Assembly: GCF_006265225.1 (NCBI RefSeq)
Contig: NZ_VDCS01000011.1
Coordinates: forward strand, 62,001-126,000
Origin: Allotamlana fucoidanivorans
GTDB taxonomy: Bacteria > Bacteroidota > Bacteroidia > Flavobacteriales > Flavobacteriaceae
DNA length: 64,000 nt
Direction of reading: 5' to 3'
Part shown: in pieces, positions 49,089 through 60,095 of the stretch
Position numbering within the stretch: the stretch's first letter is position 1
Layout of the letters: each line of letters begins with the position of its first letter
Made by a program: the position numbers and the translations under genes
The notes under the pieces: generated by a model
Seen by the model: the letters and a program-made list of their open reading frames with translations, nothing else
What the model was told of the DNA's origin: nothing
Database searches by the model: none

Positions 49089-50291
49089 TTAGTTTACTAA
49101 ACGAAAACCGTTTTCAGTCTTTTCAATAATAGGCTTAACATAGGCGTTATCCTTTATAATTGAGGTTTCATTTCCACCTCTATCACTTACCCCTTCTTTG
49201 CTGGAGCTATGATACATGGCATTTTGGGAAATGACACTTCCCTTAAGATTCTTAATAATTATACCGTAAAACGGATATGGAAATTCAAATTTATGTTCTT
49301 TACGATTATACCAACCCCAAATAGAGTTTCCGGTAACCGATACGCCTTTAAGATTTTCCAGCCATATTTGTGAACAAGCATCTTCTTTAGCATCAACCCC
49401 GTTACTACGCAATAAATTACCTGAAATGGTATGAGCCGTTCCATTGGTAATTTTAATACCTGGTCCAAAATTATGGTCAATAGCACAACCTGTAATTTGC
49501 ATTGAATTTGAATGATTTAGAGAAATTCCTCCCTCTTTGTTCCATTCTATTCGGTTAGCCGTAACCATAACCGAAGCACCACCAAAGAATCTTAAATCTT
49601 TTATTTCCGCATCAGTCTTATCTGGATGTGGTTCTCCACGAGCAAACAAACCATATCCTTTATTGGCTGTTAGTTGATTATCAATAATCCAGCCATCATA
49701 GCCTCCGGTAATATCAACACCATGTTCTTGGTTAAACATTAATAGATTTCGGCGTACAGAAAACACCCATGAACGCTCTAATCGAATACCTGAACCGCTA
49801 AATTGTTGAATTCTACAATCTTCAATATTATTATGTTGTTCACACCCTGAATGTCGGGCATAAACGCCATGCATGCGCTTTCCTAATTGCTTACCATCAA
49901 GCGTTAAACCTATTATACGAATACCGCGATTATTTCCTAAATCTAATAAGGCACGGGCATTACCTGATTTTGCAATTAAAATAGTTTTACCTATATAATC
50001 CTTATCTTGCTTATCCTTATTAGCATAAGCCCAAGCTGAATAGCCCAAAAGTGTAATGTGGCTTGGAACTTTTACCGGATTAATAAGATATTTACCATGT
50101 GGAAAATAAACAGTTCCTTCAGATTTGGTAGCTGCTTCCATAGCTTTTTCAAAGGCTATTGTATCATCAGTTTTACCATCACCTTTAGCTCCAAATGACT
50201 TAATATTTAAAAATGTAGCAATATCAGCTTCTTGAGCAAAACCACTTATACTTAAAAATACAAGAAATAAACATGTACAAAACTTGTTCAT
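49089..50291 (-). CDS. Right-handed beta-helix protein with pectate-lyase-3-like start
   Basis: This 400-residue exported protein (signal LFLVFLSISGFAQ) begins with FLNIKSFGAKGDGKTDDT, the hallmark of the pectate lyase superfamily/GH28-related beta-helices, followed by repeats of the parallel beta-helix such as NGIRIIGLTLDG-type turns (GIRIIGLTLDGK) and GISLNHSNSMQITG. The repeats end near residue 380. It may cleave or bind a glycan, but no catalytic residues can be assigned. The gene sits between the PhoD-like gene and a sulfatase, with spacings of 10 and 7 bases. Confidence 0.82.
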   Translation of the reverse strand: MNKFCTCLFLVFLSISGFAQEADIATFLNIKSFGAKGDGKTDDTIAFEKAMEAATKSEGTVYFPHGKYLINPVKVPSHITLLGYSAWAYANKDKQDKDYIGKTILIAKSGNARALLDLGNNRGIRIIGLTLDGKQLGKRMHGVYARHSGCEQHNNIEDCRIQQFSGSGIRLERSWVFSVRRNLLMFNQEHGVDITGGYDGWIIDNQLTANKGYGLFARGEPHPDKTDAEIKDLRFFGGASVMVTANRIEWNKEGGISLNHSNSMQITGCAIDHNFGPGIKITNGTAHTISGNLLRSNGVDAKEDACSQIWLENLKGVSVTGNSIWGWYNRKEHKFEFPYPFYGIIIKNLKGSVISQNAMYHSSSKEGVSDRGGNETSIIKDNAYVKPIIEKTENGFRLVN

Positions 50292-50298
50292 AATTGAT

Positions 50299-52125
50299 TT
50301 ATTTTAATGATAATTTATAATCATGTACTCCAGGTGCAAAATTACTTCTGTAAACCGCAATACCTTCTGCTTTATCTCCCCAACCAACTTCTACACGGTT
50401 ATCTCCCAAAACAATTTTAATTAGTTTGTCTTTCATTTTCATTGCCACAGCTTCATGTGCCTTATCAAAAGCTAAGTTATTAACTTCTTTAGGGTCTGAT
50501 GGCATATGATACAATGCTGGATCTAACGCTTCATAGGTTGCATTTAATGCCCATTCTAAATCCACGCCTCGCTTTTTATGCGGACGTGTTTGCATAGAAA
50601 ACACATAATCCTTTGTTCTAATGAATGCTCTGGGACCAGTAACAGCATGACTTTCGCCTATCACATAGTCTCGTTTTGGTGCTTTTCCTGAAGCCACCAA
50701 AGCCATATCTAAACCGTCTAAATATTGATATTTTTCATCAGATAACTGAGCGCCTACAGCCGATAATATAGTGGGTGCAACATCAACAAACTCTGTAAAA
50801 TCCGTAATAACTTTACCCTCTGGAAACTTATTTTTATCAGAAGATACCACAACTATGGGGTTATGAGCATCAACATCCCAAGGTGTAAATTTAGAAACCG
50901 AGCCATGATCATTTAGTTTCCAACCATGGTCACCATTCACATAAACAATTAAATAAGGTTTGTTTCGTGCTTCGTTGTATGTGATAAACGCATCAACGGC
51001 CTGACCTACCAAATTATCTCCATAGGCACAAAACGCAAAATAGTCCTGAATCATTTTTTGTTTTTCTTGGTCTGTAAAATGGTCTGATGCTCCAAAACTA
51101 CGCTGCTTTTTCAGTTGTGCAGGCATTTTATTTAACTCTACTTCATTAAACTCTGGTACCTGATAAGTATACTTCTTAAAACGTTCTCTGTAGCTTGCCG
51201 GGGGCAATACTGGTGTATGAGGAAAATCATATCCTATATAAAAAAACTGTGGTTTGTTTTCTTCTATACCTGCAATAGTTTGTGAACCAACAGTAAAAGT
51301 TTTACCCTTATTTTTCAAATAGTCTATAAAAACCGAAGTATAATAGCCATCTCTAGTGTTACCCGCTTTTCTTGAGCTTACTCCTGATAAAATCATGCCT
51401 TTATCAATATACTTGCCTTTTTTCTTGTTATAATGTCTCAGAATATCATATTCCTTAAGCGTATTTTCTGCCATTCCTGTATATTCTGGTCTTAGTTTCT
51501 CCAATTCTAATGAGGTGTATTTAAACTCCCCTTCATCAGTTACAAAATATTCAAGGTTTTTAATGACTTTATCAAACTTTTTACCATCTAATTCATAAAA
51601 CCAATCTTTACCCCAAGCAGTAAAACCATCTCTACCTAATTTTTTAAAGTCAATATTATTCTGATAAATGTTATGCTTTATGGCTTTTCCTTTTTCATTA
51701 AGAGTTTTAATGCGTACACCTAGCTTACCTACGCGTAAAGTTTGATAACCTAACGCTTCCAATTGTTCAGGCAATGTTGGTTGTAAGTGTTCTGCCTTAT
51801 TATTATAGTATTCAAATTCATAAATTCCGCTTCTAAAAGGATAACGCCCCATATGCATTGAAGACCTTGAAGGCGCGCAACCCTGTGCCTGACAATACGT
51901 ATTTATAAATGTGGTTCCCATTTCTGATAGGCGGTCAATATTAGGGGACTCCACATAACCCAATTCACTCATTTCATTACCAGTTAGCATTTTATTAAAT
52001 GCTCTCACAGCATCATACCTGTGGTCATCTGTAACAATCCAAAGTATGTTGGGTTGATTTTGTGCAAAAGCGGCCTTAAAAAACATACACGTTAACAATG
52101 CCACACAAATAATTATTCTATTCAT
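50299..52125 (-). CDS. S1-family sulfatase (CAPSR type)
   Basis: This 608-residue exported sulfatase (signal [11 protein letters not shown]) has the formylglycine site [12 protein letters not shown]; Cys is converted to formylglycine by a maturating enzyme not seen in the window. Metal ligands are visible in [10 protein letters not shown] and [13 protein letters not shown]. It removes a sulfate ester from a polysaccharide or oligosaccharide; the carbon position is not known. It is one of three sulfatases in the cluster, each with a different site environment. Spacing to the neighbours is 7 and 17 bases. Confidence 0.93.
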   Translation of the reverse strand: MNRIIICVALLTCMFFKAAFAQNQPNILWIVTDDHRYDAVRAFNKMLTGNEMSELGYVESPNIDRLSEMGTTFINTYCQAQGCAPSRSSMHMGRYPFRSGIYEFEYYNNKAEHLQPTLPEQLEALGYQTLRVGKLGVRIKTLNEKGKAIKHNIYQNNIDFKKLGRDGFTAWGKDWFYELDGKKFDKVIKNLEYFVTDEGEFKYTSLELEKLRPEYTGMAENTLKEYDILRHYNKKKGKYIDKGMILSGVSSRKAGNTRDGYYTSVFIDYLKNKGKTFTVGSQTIAGIEENKPQFFYIGYDFPHTPVLPPASYRERFKKYTYQVPEFNEVELNKMPAQLKKQRSFGASDHFTDQEKQKMIQDYFAFCAYGDNLVGQAVDAFITYNEARNKPYLIVYVNGDHGWKLNDHGSVSKFTPWDVDAHNPIVVVSSDKNKFPEGKVITDFTEFVDVAPTILSAVGAQLSDEKYQYLDGLDMALVASGKAPKRDYVIGESHAVTGPRAFIRTKDYVFSMQTRPHKKRGVDLEWALNATYEALDPALYHMPSDPKEVNNLAFDKAHEAVAMKMKDKLIKIVLGDNRVEVGWGDKAEGIAVYRSNFAPGVHDYKLSLK

Positions 52126-52142
52126 TTTAGAAGTTATTAATT

Positions 52143-54572
52143 CTATTTATGGAGTATAATTTTTCTGCTATGTGAAATAGTGTCAATATTCAAATTAAGA
52201 ACATAAATACCGTTTGATAAGCCTAAAGGCAATTTAAGTCTATACTGATTTTCATGCTTAACAATCTTTTTAGACATCACAATTTGACCTTTCAGGTTTG
52301 CTAATTTCAATTCTAGAGGGGCATTTGATTTTAGAGCAGGGTTTGTTATAACAAGTTCAGAAACCTCTGAATTAGGATAAACTCGCCAGGATAAATCTAA
52401 TTTTGAAATATTGTTTTTGTTACTTAAAAGGTCATCATTGGACTTCCCGTTATAAGCACCAATATTTGGTGTTCCTGAAGCCAAATCGATAGGGTTTCCA
52501 TAAAAATCAACATTAGGATATGCAGGTACATTTTCAAATACTCCAGTTCCCGCACCTAGCAAAACTGGACCTTGAATTGAAATACCGTTATTTACGGCCA
52601 AACTATTTTCATGAACTTGAAAAGCAAATTTATGTTCACCAACACTTGTAAAGAGAGCACTCCCTATTTGTGGATTAGTATCTGTATTTATCCAGTCTGG
52701 GTTCACAGTACCTTCAAACAAGTTATTAGTTACGGTTAAAGGTGTTCCGTTGGCATTGATTGCAAAGTTATTTGCACCCATTCCTGAGCCATTTGTTGAA
52801 GAAAAAATATTGTTATAAACAAACATGTTTTTTCCATCAAGGCTGATACTAGTGGTAAACGAATCTCCGTTAGGTTTCGTTCCTTTATTAATTACCACTG
52901 TATTGTTATTTATATAAACACCATCATTTAAATTCAGGCTATTGGGCGGATCTACCCATCGGTCAGAGTAAACATAAATTGTACAGTTACTATTAGCCCA
53001 GTTTGATACTCTAAACCCACTATTTACACTAACATTAAACCTGTAAACTGCGTTTTTATTTCCTGCCAAAATTTCAACAAAACCGCCTTCACAATCATCC
53101 ATATAGTTATATTGAACAAAAGTATTTTCATTTTCTTTATCAATATGAATTCCATAAGAATCTAAATATCCTCTGGTACTTAGGCACATATTATACTGAA
53201 CTACTGTATTGATGGACCAAATATTCCATACCGAACTTCCACGCCCGGGCATTCTTGAATCTGTCGTTGCTCCCGGATGATCAATGATGTTATTCTCTAT
53301 TAAACAATTGTAGGTACGATTTGGAAGCACTGCTGAACCACCATTATAATAAAACTCGTTATTTCTAACAATAATATCCTTATTTCGATTGATTTCGTCA
53401 TTACCAACACCTTCATTCCCTCCACTATGTTTAAACTGAATTCCCAAACGCTGTAAATTTGTAAAATATGAATCCTCAATAAGTATGTTTTGAATATTTT
53501 TTTCCTTTCCTATTTCTGTATTTTTAGAACATGTAAAACGAATTCCAGAAACCTGAATGGCATCAAAATCCTCCGGATTTAACATGGGCTGGACAGCGAA
53601 TACATTCTTGACGATAATATTTCTAAAAATGAAGTTTTTCATGATCTGATCACTACTGTTATCAATGGATATTCCAAAACCATCGGTATCAGCAACCCCA
53701 GATCGAGCCACCTCTCTATCATTCCTAACCTCTATATCTTCAATAGTAATATTATCATTATTTTCAATTAAAATAGCTTCTTTATAATCGCTTCCACCAG
53801 CAGCTCCTACTTCGCCTGATATTATCGGTTTATTACCACTACCATATGACGTTATGGTAATTGGGTTGTTCATTTCTCCAGAACCATTTATAACAAAATG
53901 CCCATCAAACCGATCTCCCCTATTAAAGAACACCTTATCTCCAGGAAATAGTGGTGTGTCACTAATTTTATACAAACTCGCCCAAGGTGCATCAATATTC
54001 CCTGAACCACTATCATCTCCAGCACTACTCAAATAATATTTGGTTTGCCTTAAAATTTCAAAAACCTTAATATTATCTAAATCTATGGTTCCTGACCAAT
54101 AATGATAAAATGCTATTTTGACACTTGATACGCCATTGGGAACATAAAATGATACTGACATTTTCTTCCAAGAAGTTTCCTCCTGAGCTGTTGAAGGTTT
54201 ATAATCTGAAGATACCTGAATTAACTCATCTGAAATCGAAAAAACTCGTAACTGTCTTTTAAAAGGCCCCTTAGATTCCATCTCAAAAGTATAGGTTTTT
54301 CCTGCCACAACATCTATTGTTTTTGCAATTTGCATTTTTGCACCGCCATTAGTTGAGGCTAGCATTCTGGCAAATTTATTACCGCTATTTTCGGTTACAG
54401 TTGCTGTTATATTTCCACTGTAATTAACATCTTTAGAGAGTTGATATCCTTCAGTGGTTAAATCTAAGCCATTGGCTTTAGTCTCAAAATCTTCTTCAAA
54501 TGCTGTTTGCGCTTGAGTAACACTAGATATTGAAATAAAGACTATAATTAAGCTGAATATTTTAATGTTCAT
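52143..54572 (-). CDS. T9SS-secreted beta-helix protein with carbohydrate-binding-like N-terminus
   Basis: This 809-residue protein has a signal peptide ([10 protein letters not shown]), an N-terminal beta-sandwich (residues 25-170, like a carbohydrate-binding module of the CBM4/9 type: [20 protein letters not shown], in part), then a right-handed beta-helix at about 178-680 ([22 protein letters not shown] in part) and a C-terminal T9SS sorting domain ([16 protein letters not shown]). It should be on the cell surface. It might be a lyase or hydrolase of the right-handed helix type; no family-specific catalytic motif is visible. It lies 17 bases before one sulfatase gene and 24 after another. 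Confidence 0.85.
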   Translation of the reverse strand: MNIKIFSLIIVFISISSVTQAQTAFEEDFETKANGLDLTTEGYQLSKDVNYSGNITATVTENSGNKFARMLASTNGGAKMQIAKTIDVVAGKTYTFEMESKGPFKRQLRVFSISDELIQVSSDYKPSTAQEETSWKKMSVSFYVPNGVSSVKIAFYHYWSGTIDLDNIKVFEILRQTKYYLSSAGDDSGSGNIDAPWASLYKISDTPLFPGDKVFFNRGDRFDGHFVINGSGEMNNPITITSYGSGNKPIISGEVGAAGGSDYKEAILIENNDNITIEDIEVRNDREVARSGVADTDGFGISIDNSSDQIMKNFIFRNIIVKNVFAVQPMLNPEDFDAIQVSGIRFTCSKNTEIGKEKNIQNILIEDSYFTNLQRLGIQFKHSGGNEGVGNDEINRNKDIIVRNNEFYYNGGSAVLPNRTYNCLIENNIIDHPGATTDSRMPGRGSSVWNIWSINTVVQYNMCLSTRGYLDSYGIHIDKENENTFVQYNYMDDCEGGFVEILAGNKNAVYRFNVSVNSGFRVSNWANSNCTIYVYSDRWVDPPNSLNLNDGVYINNNTVVINKGTKPNGDSFTTSISLDGKNMFVYNNIFSSTNGSGMGANNFAINANGTPLTVTNNLFEGTVNPDWINTDTNPQIGSALFTSVGEHKFAFQVHENSLAVNNGISIQGPVLLGAGTGVFENVPAYPNVDFYGNPIDLASGTPNIGAYNGKSNDDLLSNKNNISKLDLSWRVYPNSEVSELVITNPALKSNAPLELKLANLKGQIVMSKKIVKHENQYRLKLPLGLSNGIYVLNLNIDTISHSRKIILHK

Positions 54573-54596
54573 TATATCTATTTAGCTCTTAATTAG

Positions 54597-56234
54597 TTAG
54601 TTATACTTTGTCAAAGGATCAGGTTTATCTTTACCCTTTTTTGGAGCATCATGTTCTGCTTCATGTAAATTATATTTGGGGAGTATACGTAATAACTCAT
54701 CACGCTCTTTTCTATGGTTTTCAGACACTGAATCCCAATAGGTTATTTTAGGAAAACTTATTAGGTCATTTTGCTTTTGGCTTACATCATACCAAACATC
54801 ATTTCCATCTCTAAGCACATAATCTCCTCTGATGATTTGTTTTTCCATATGATACCCATAAACCCAATCGCGGTGCGTTTTTTTATGGGTTGTTAAAAAT
54901 GGTATTAGGCTTTCTCCATTTATTTCATAACTATCTGGAATTTTTACATGGCCAAGTTCTGCTATAGTAGGCACCATATCAGACATGTTGGCTAATACGT
55001 TTTGAAATCCTTTTTTGGTCATATTTAACCCTGGCGCATAAATAATTAAGGGCACATGAGTTCCTTTCTGCGACACGGGACTAGACTTACCGTAACCACT
55101 GGTTCCATTGTCTGCACAAAAGATAAAAATAGTATTGTTCTCAATACCTAATTCTTTCAATTTGTTCATGTATTGCCATACTTGGTAATCTAGATAATTA
55201 ATATGATGATGAATACCGCTTTCTGTTACGGTTTCATGCGTATCATAAACCCCATTATCTCCTGTTATATTTGGAGTAATACGTGTATATTTTGAACCAT
55301 CCCAACTAATTTTTGGTGTTCCTGGCCATTTCTGTCCAGACTCTGGATGTAAAAAATCGAAAGCATCATGACCTAAATGGCTGGTATGGTAAATAAAAAA
55401 TGGTTGATCTTCTTTTTGCTTTCGCTCCATGAAATCGAAAACAAAATCCAACTCTACATCGGGTCCATAAACATTCAATCCAATTTCTTGCTTAGATGTC
55501 TTATCATTTGGCCACCAAACTAATCCTTTTCCTGTTGAGGGATGATTTTTTAACTGTACATGTGGTTTCCAATACCACCCTGATTGCACATAACTTTTTT
55601 GAGTTAGCTCCTTACCTGTATCTGCATTAAATAGCTTTTTATTACCATTTACTTTTCTTGTTTCCAATCTGAAATCTGTGGTATAAATAGCTTTATTATA
55701 AGAGCCTTCTCCCGGTGTAAAACAGCCTTCATCAAACTCGAATCCATCAATATTCATTTGGGTTTTTCCTGCCCAATACGTGGAATAACCACCTGCTTTA
55801 GCTACACTGGCAATATTATAAGGTGAACTTTCATATAAATTCCAATTTCCTTTTCCACTTGGAGCTTTACCTCTATCTTTGTTATGCCACCACTTATGTA
55901 AATGCGCATAACGCCCAGTCATCATCATAGCTCTACTGGGGCTACACACTGTTGCTGCCCAAGCTGTTTCAATATAGCAACCTTGATTTGCTAACTTATC
56001 TAAAACTGGAGTTTGTGCTCTAAACTCAAGGTTTGAGGTGTTGCCTCCTTTTTGGGTGTTACTTTTTGGAGCGCTCCAAACAGTTGAATTATAAATGGGC
56101 AACTCTCTGGCACTGATATCATCTGCAAACAGTAAAATGATGTTGGGTTGTTTTTGAATGTTATTTTGTGCTACTAAAACACTACAAACACACAGTAATA
56201 CAACAATAAAACCTTTATTTATTTTATTCATCAT
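54597..56234 (-). CDS. S1-family sulfatase (CSPSR type)
   Basis: This 545-residue exported sulfatase (signal VVLLCVCSVLVAQ) has the formylglycine site VCSPSRAMMMTGRYAH and metal-site sequence LLFADDISA and FCADNGTSGYG. The substrate pocket includes LHKWWHNKDRG, an unusual aromatic and basic stretch that may bind a sulfated galactan. The gene starts inside the stop of the giant BNR gene (TAATG), so it is translationally coupled to it; a second ATG lies one codon later. Position on the sugar ring is not known. Confidence 0.93.
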   Translation of the reverse strand: MMNKINKGFIVVLLCVCSVLVAQNNIQKQPNIILLFADDISARELPIYNSTVWSAPKSNTQKGGNTSNLEFRAQTPVLDKLANQGCYIETAWAATVCSPSRAMMMTGRYAHLHKWWHNKDRGKAPSGKGNWNLYESSPYNIASVAKAGGYSTYWAGKTQMNIDGFEFDEGCFTPGEGSYNKAIYTTDFRLETRKVNGNKKLFNADTGKELTQKSYVQSGWYWKPHVQLKNHPSTGKGLVWWPNDKTSKQEIGLNVYGPDVELDFVFDFMERKQKEDQPFFIYHTSHLGHDAFDFLHPESGQKWPGTPKISWDGSKYTRITPNITGDNGVYDTHETVTESGIHHHINYLDYQVWQYMNKLKELGIENNTIFIFCADNGTSGYGKSSPVSQKGTHVPLIIYAPGLNMTKKGFQNVLANMSDMVPTIAELGHVKIPDSYEINGESLIPFLTTHKKTHRDWVYGYHMEKQIIRGDYVLRDGNDVWYDVSQKQNDLISFPKITYWDSVSENHRKERDELLRILPKYNLHEAEHDAPKKGKDKPDPLTKYN

Positions 56235-59200
56235 TACAGATTATTAATTAAAACTTTATATGAATTTGTCTCTTCTCCAGAAGAAATAACCACAACATAC
56301 ATGCCTGATTGAAGTCCCGAAACATTTATACTAGGTTCCTCTAAAATTCCATTGCGCACTACTTTTCCCATAACATCTACAATAGTAAATTTTGAATAGT
56401 TAGCAAGTAATTCAACTCCTTTAAAATTAAGTATTCCATTATTTACTGGATTTGGATATAGCTTGACTTTTCGTTTATCTACTTTTTTATCAGATTGTAA
56501 ACTTAAAACATCCAAATCTATCTTAGCCTTATACCAACCACTTCCCCAGCCGGCTGACCAAATGAGGGTTTCATCTACAGGATCAGGTTTTAAATCTACA
56601 ATTCTATCGGGATGTGCTAAACCTTGATTGATTTTTTTCCAAGTTTCTCCTGCATCAATTGAGATATAGGCTCCTGGATTTTTAAATTCATTAAGCATAC
56701 TGGGTACCTGAGCAGCTACAGACACCAAAATAATATTAGGATTAGCTGGCGACACTTCCGTTTGCCATACATAAGGTGCCTCAAAAATACGTATCCAACT
56801 TGTACCTTCATCTTCACTTTTCCAAACGCCACCTGCATTTAAAGTTCCTGATCGAGATCCTGCAGATATAAACATAGACCCTGTGTTTCTATCAATAAAA
56901 AAATTATTGACAGATTTAATTTCTGAAGGAATACTCACTTGCGACCAAGTTGAAGCTCCATTAGTTGTTTTATACAAACCACCTGGGTCATTATTTCCAA
57001 ATTGATTTAGTGATGCGTAAATAATGTTGGGATTAGAAGGATCCATAGTCAATCGCCTTACACTACAATTAGCAGGTAAACCCAAATCGGCCAGCCCCCA
57101 GTTAAAACCAGCATCCGACGATTTATATATCCCATAAGATCCTTTGGTTAAAATACTTTCGTCTACAGAACCTCCAACTTCTGATACGGCTTTTCGCGTA
57201 GCACAGAAGTACATATTGTGTGGTGTTATGGGATCTATCAATAATGAATTTTGATAAGCAACAGATTCCCAACTATTATTACTTCCTTCAAAAATAGTAG
57301 CAATATTACTCCATGAATCGCCTCCATTTGATGTGCGTCTTAGCTTTCCTCTATGCTCTTGACGCCACATAAGCATATAAATCATATTAGGGTTATTGGG
57401 ATGAACAGCCGCTGTAGCTATAGAATGCGCCCCATTATCATATATCTGACCTTCAATTTGTTGAATAGCTACAGCATCGGGGTTAGGGTGACTTCCTAAG
57501 CTTGTAGTTTGCCATAATCCATGCTCACCACTTAAAAGTAATTTTCTACCTGAAACACCTGTTTCAAGAATAAGTTGACGTCCTGGCAGATTGGTATTAC
57601 CACGTCCTACCCAAGCATTACTCCCAGGATTAGTTTCGTAATCATCAGCCTGTTCCCATGAATCACCTCCATTATTCGATTTTAACAATTGCTGATTAAT
57701 ACCTGTAAACACATCTCCATTCATAGTTATAGCCAACATTCTTGCGGCCGAAGACTCTTCTCGTCCTTCATCCATATAACGTTGCATATGAGAAAAATCA
57801 ATATTGGCCCCCAATGGGTTATTTCTACTTTGCCAATACGCTTTATCTGTTTCATTAATCCAATACAGACCAGATCTAGAGCAGGCGATCCATGACGTAC
57901 CACCATCTTCTGTTTTCCAAACATCTCCAGGCCCAAAGCTAAATGTATGTCTTTTATTATGTACTAAGTAAATCTCATTTTTATTAGTAGGATTAACAAC
58001 TATCCTGTTAAAAGTTGGCAATATTGAAGAGGGATAGGTTGTGTAGACAGACTTTGAATCACTCTTAGAAATTCCTAACCAATTGGCCACGGTTCTATGA
58101 TAACTATCTCTAGTTGTAAAATCGGTAATAGATTGCATATTTAATGCTAAATTACCCGTTATACTTTGCCACGATAAGCCCCCATCTGTACTTTTAAATA
58201 CACCGCCCGTACTGTTTATTGTTGAACTATTTGCTGCATAAAATGTTTGATCAACGGCATACAAAATAAACTCATTGGTATTTGAATTGTAATACGATGT
58301 TAAATCTCGAGGTCTATCATTGGGTAATCCTGTAGCACTAGAACTCCATGTTTCTCCTAAATCTGTACTTCTAAACATACCGTGACTGGTAGCCATAATC
58401 ATGTTGTTAGGATTGTTCCTATCAAAAATAATGCGCCCAACATCTAAATCAGAAGAAATTCCAGTGGCTACTTTTTTCCATGTAACACCTTTATCTGTCG
58501 TTTTCCAAACATACCCATAATCAGAGCGTGATTGTTTGATACCACCTGGATTTGCAGCACTTCTATGATTACTTTTCACATTCCAAAAGTCCCCTGCTCC
58601 TAAAAACCAAACATTATCATTAGTGGGGTGTATTGACAATTTTGAATGACATTTCCCCATTACAGAGATTACAGACCATGTTCTCCCTCTATCCTGTGTT
58701 TCATACAATCTTCCACTGGTACTACTTCCTGATTGGTCATTGGCAAAGGCTATTCCATAATCTGGATTTTGTAAAGAAAATTGTATATCAATAATACGAC
58801 GCATTTCAAAACCATTACCATCACTATCATTTATGGTTTGCCATGATTGTCCCCCATCCCAAGTACCAAATGCTGCATGCATATCTGGTCCACTAAACAT
58901 CACATCTGCATCAGTTGGATGACACCAAAATTCTTCACAATATCCTGAAGTACCAGGAGCAAAATTAATCCACTTCACACTACTTTCTGATGCAACCCTT
59001 TGGTTTCTAATAATCTCAAAAAAGGACGGTTCAGGAATAACATTAGATAATATAGCATGTCCCAAACTATTATCAATCTGCCATGTTGATGAAAAATCAA
59101 AAGTTGTATAATTACTTTCTATTAATAATTCAGATTCACTTAAGCCTACAGCCCCATTATCAGAGCTCAAAGAAGCCTTATAAAAGGCATTGGTTGCTGG

Positions 59201-59953
59201 TATTCCATTTTTCTGGGCATTGGTTGGATCGTTTTGAATAGATACAATGGCATTTCCTCCTGAAACTGTACCATAAAAAGCTACTCGGTTTATAATATGC
59301 TCTCCTCGATTAAGCCCTACAATACCTCCACAACCATAACTTCCGCTGACAGAGGTAGAGCTGTAACAATCTTCAACAGTATTGGTTACTCCACCTGCAA
59401 AAAGTACCCCAACAATACCTCCTGTCCAACCGCCACTCACGGTAAACGAACCTCCTTGTGAATAGCATTTAGTTACAGAACCACCCGCTTGAAGAATACC
59501 TACAAACACGCCTGCTCTTGTCCAGTTGCTAAATGCTGTTCCAGTATAATTTCCATAAACATTAACAATACCTAAATTCTGTATTTGTCCACTTACAACA
59601 CCAAACATTCCTGTGCCGTCTAATTCATCAGATGGTGCAGTTATTGTCAAGTTTGAAATACTATGTTTCAAACCGTTAAAACTACCTGTAAACGGATTGG
59701 AAGCCGTTCCAACTGGAGAATATGTTTTTCCAGACATATCAATATCTTGAATTAACTCAAAGTGTTTTCCCCAGTGTGAAGACGTGTTTGATAAGGTAAC
59801 AAGCTGATCGGAAGTTTCAATTAAATAAGGATCCTCACTTGTCCCGCTACCTCCACCGTATTGACCGTAAGCAGATAAATTAAAGAACAGTAATAAACTA
59901 AATACACCTAAGTACAAAAACTTAGCCTCAACTTTTATGGTTTTATGTTTCAT
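56234..59953 (-). CDS. T9SS-secreted GLUG and BNR-repeat giant protein
   Basis: This 1239-residue protein is exported (FLYLGVFSLLLFFNLSAYGQ) and carries a T9SS sorting domain at about 1165-1239 (LYPNPVNNGILNFKGVE). Residues 30-260 hold GLUG-type repeats (NPFTGSFNGLKHSISNL and GIVGVLFAGG, in part). Residues 330-1140 hold many BNR/sortilin-like repeats with Asp-box text S/TxDxGxxW (for example WKTTDKGVTWKKV, YKSSDAGFNWG and WKSEDEGTSWIR), close to GH74-type propellers. It may bind or cut a galactan at the surface. It is first in a subgroup of the cluster: a 142-base gap separates it from the sulfatase before it. Confidence 0.83.
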   Translation of the reverse strand: MKHKTIKVEAKFLYLGVFSLLLFFNLSAYGQYGGGSGTSEDPYLIETSDQLVTLSNTSSHWGKHFELIQDIDMSGKTYSPVGTASNPFTGSFNGLKHSISNLTITAPSDELDGTGMFGVVSGQIQNLGIVNVYGNYTGTAFSNWTRAGVFVGILQAGGSVTKCYSQGGSFTVSGGWTGGIVGVLFAGGVTNTVEDCYSSTSVSGSYGCGGIVGLNRGEHIINRVAFYGTVSGGNAIVSIQNDPTNAQKNGIPATNAFYKASLSSDNGAVGLSESELLIESNYTTFDFSSTWQIDNSLGHAILSNVIPEPSFFEIIRNQRVASESSVKWINFAPGTSGYCEEFWCHPTDADVMFSGPDMHAAFGTWDGGQSWQTINDSDGNGFEMRRIIDIQFSLQNPDYGIAFANDQSGSSTSGRLYETQDRGRTWSVISVMGKCHSKLSIHPTNDNVWFLGAGDFWNVKSNHRSAANPGGIKQSRSDYGYVWKTTDKGVTWKKVATGISSDLDVGRIIFDRNNPNNMIMATSHGMFRSTDLGETWSSSATGLPNDRPRDLTSYYNSNTNEFILYAVDQTFYAANSSTINSTGGVFKSTDGGLSWQSITGNLALNMQSITDFTTRDSYHRTVANWLGISKSDSKSVYTTYPSSILPTFNRIVVNPTNKNEIYLVHNKRHTFSFGPGDVWKTEDGGTSWIACSRSGLYWINETDKAYWQSRNNPLGANIDFSHMQRYMDEGREESSAARMLAITMNGDVFTGINQQLLKSNNGGDSWEQADDYETNPGSNAWVGRGNTNLPGRQLILETGVSGRKLLLSGEHGLWQTTSLGSHPNPDAVAIQQIEGQIYDNGAHSIATAAVHPNNPNMIYMLMWRQEHRGKLRRTSNGGDSWSNIATIFEGSNNSWESVAYQNSLLIDPITPHNMYFCATRKAVSEVGGSVDESILTKGSYGIYKSSDAGFNWGLADLGLPANCSVRRLTMDPSNPNIIYASLNQFGNNDPGGLYKTTNGASTWSQVSIPSEIKSVNNFFIDRNTGSMFISAGSRSGTLNAGGVWKSEDEGTSWIRIFEAPYVWQTEVSPANPNIILVSVAAQVPSMLNEFKNPGAYISIDAGETWKKINQGLAHPDRIVDLKPDPVDETLIWSAGWGSGWYKAKIDLDVLSLQSDKKVDKRKVKLYPNPVNNGILNFKGVELLANYSKFTIVDVMGKVVRNGILEEPSINVSGLQSGMYVVVISSGEETNSYKVLINNL

Positions 59954-60095
59954 GTTTCATTTTTTGACATACAATTTTAGGATATTGCTATTCTAAAACA
60001 GATACTCCATGATTTCATTTAAGCAACATATGGATTGAATAGCTATGAAGTCAATACTTTTAATAGATAAAAACATGTTGACCCTAGGCTACTTT

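Noticed and set aside
57689-57936. Short open frames on both strands inside the giant BNR gene
   Set aside because: They overlap a long, repeat-containing reading frame with a T9SS tail and have no recognisable start context.
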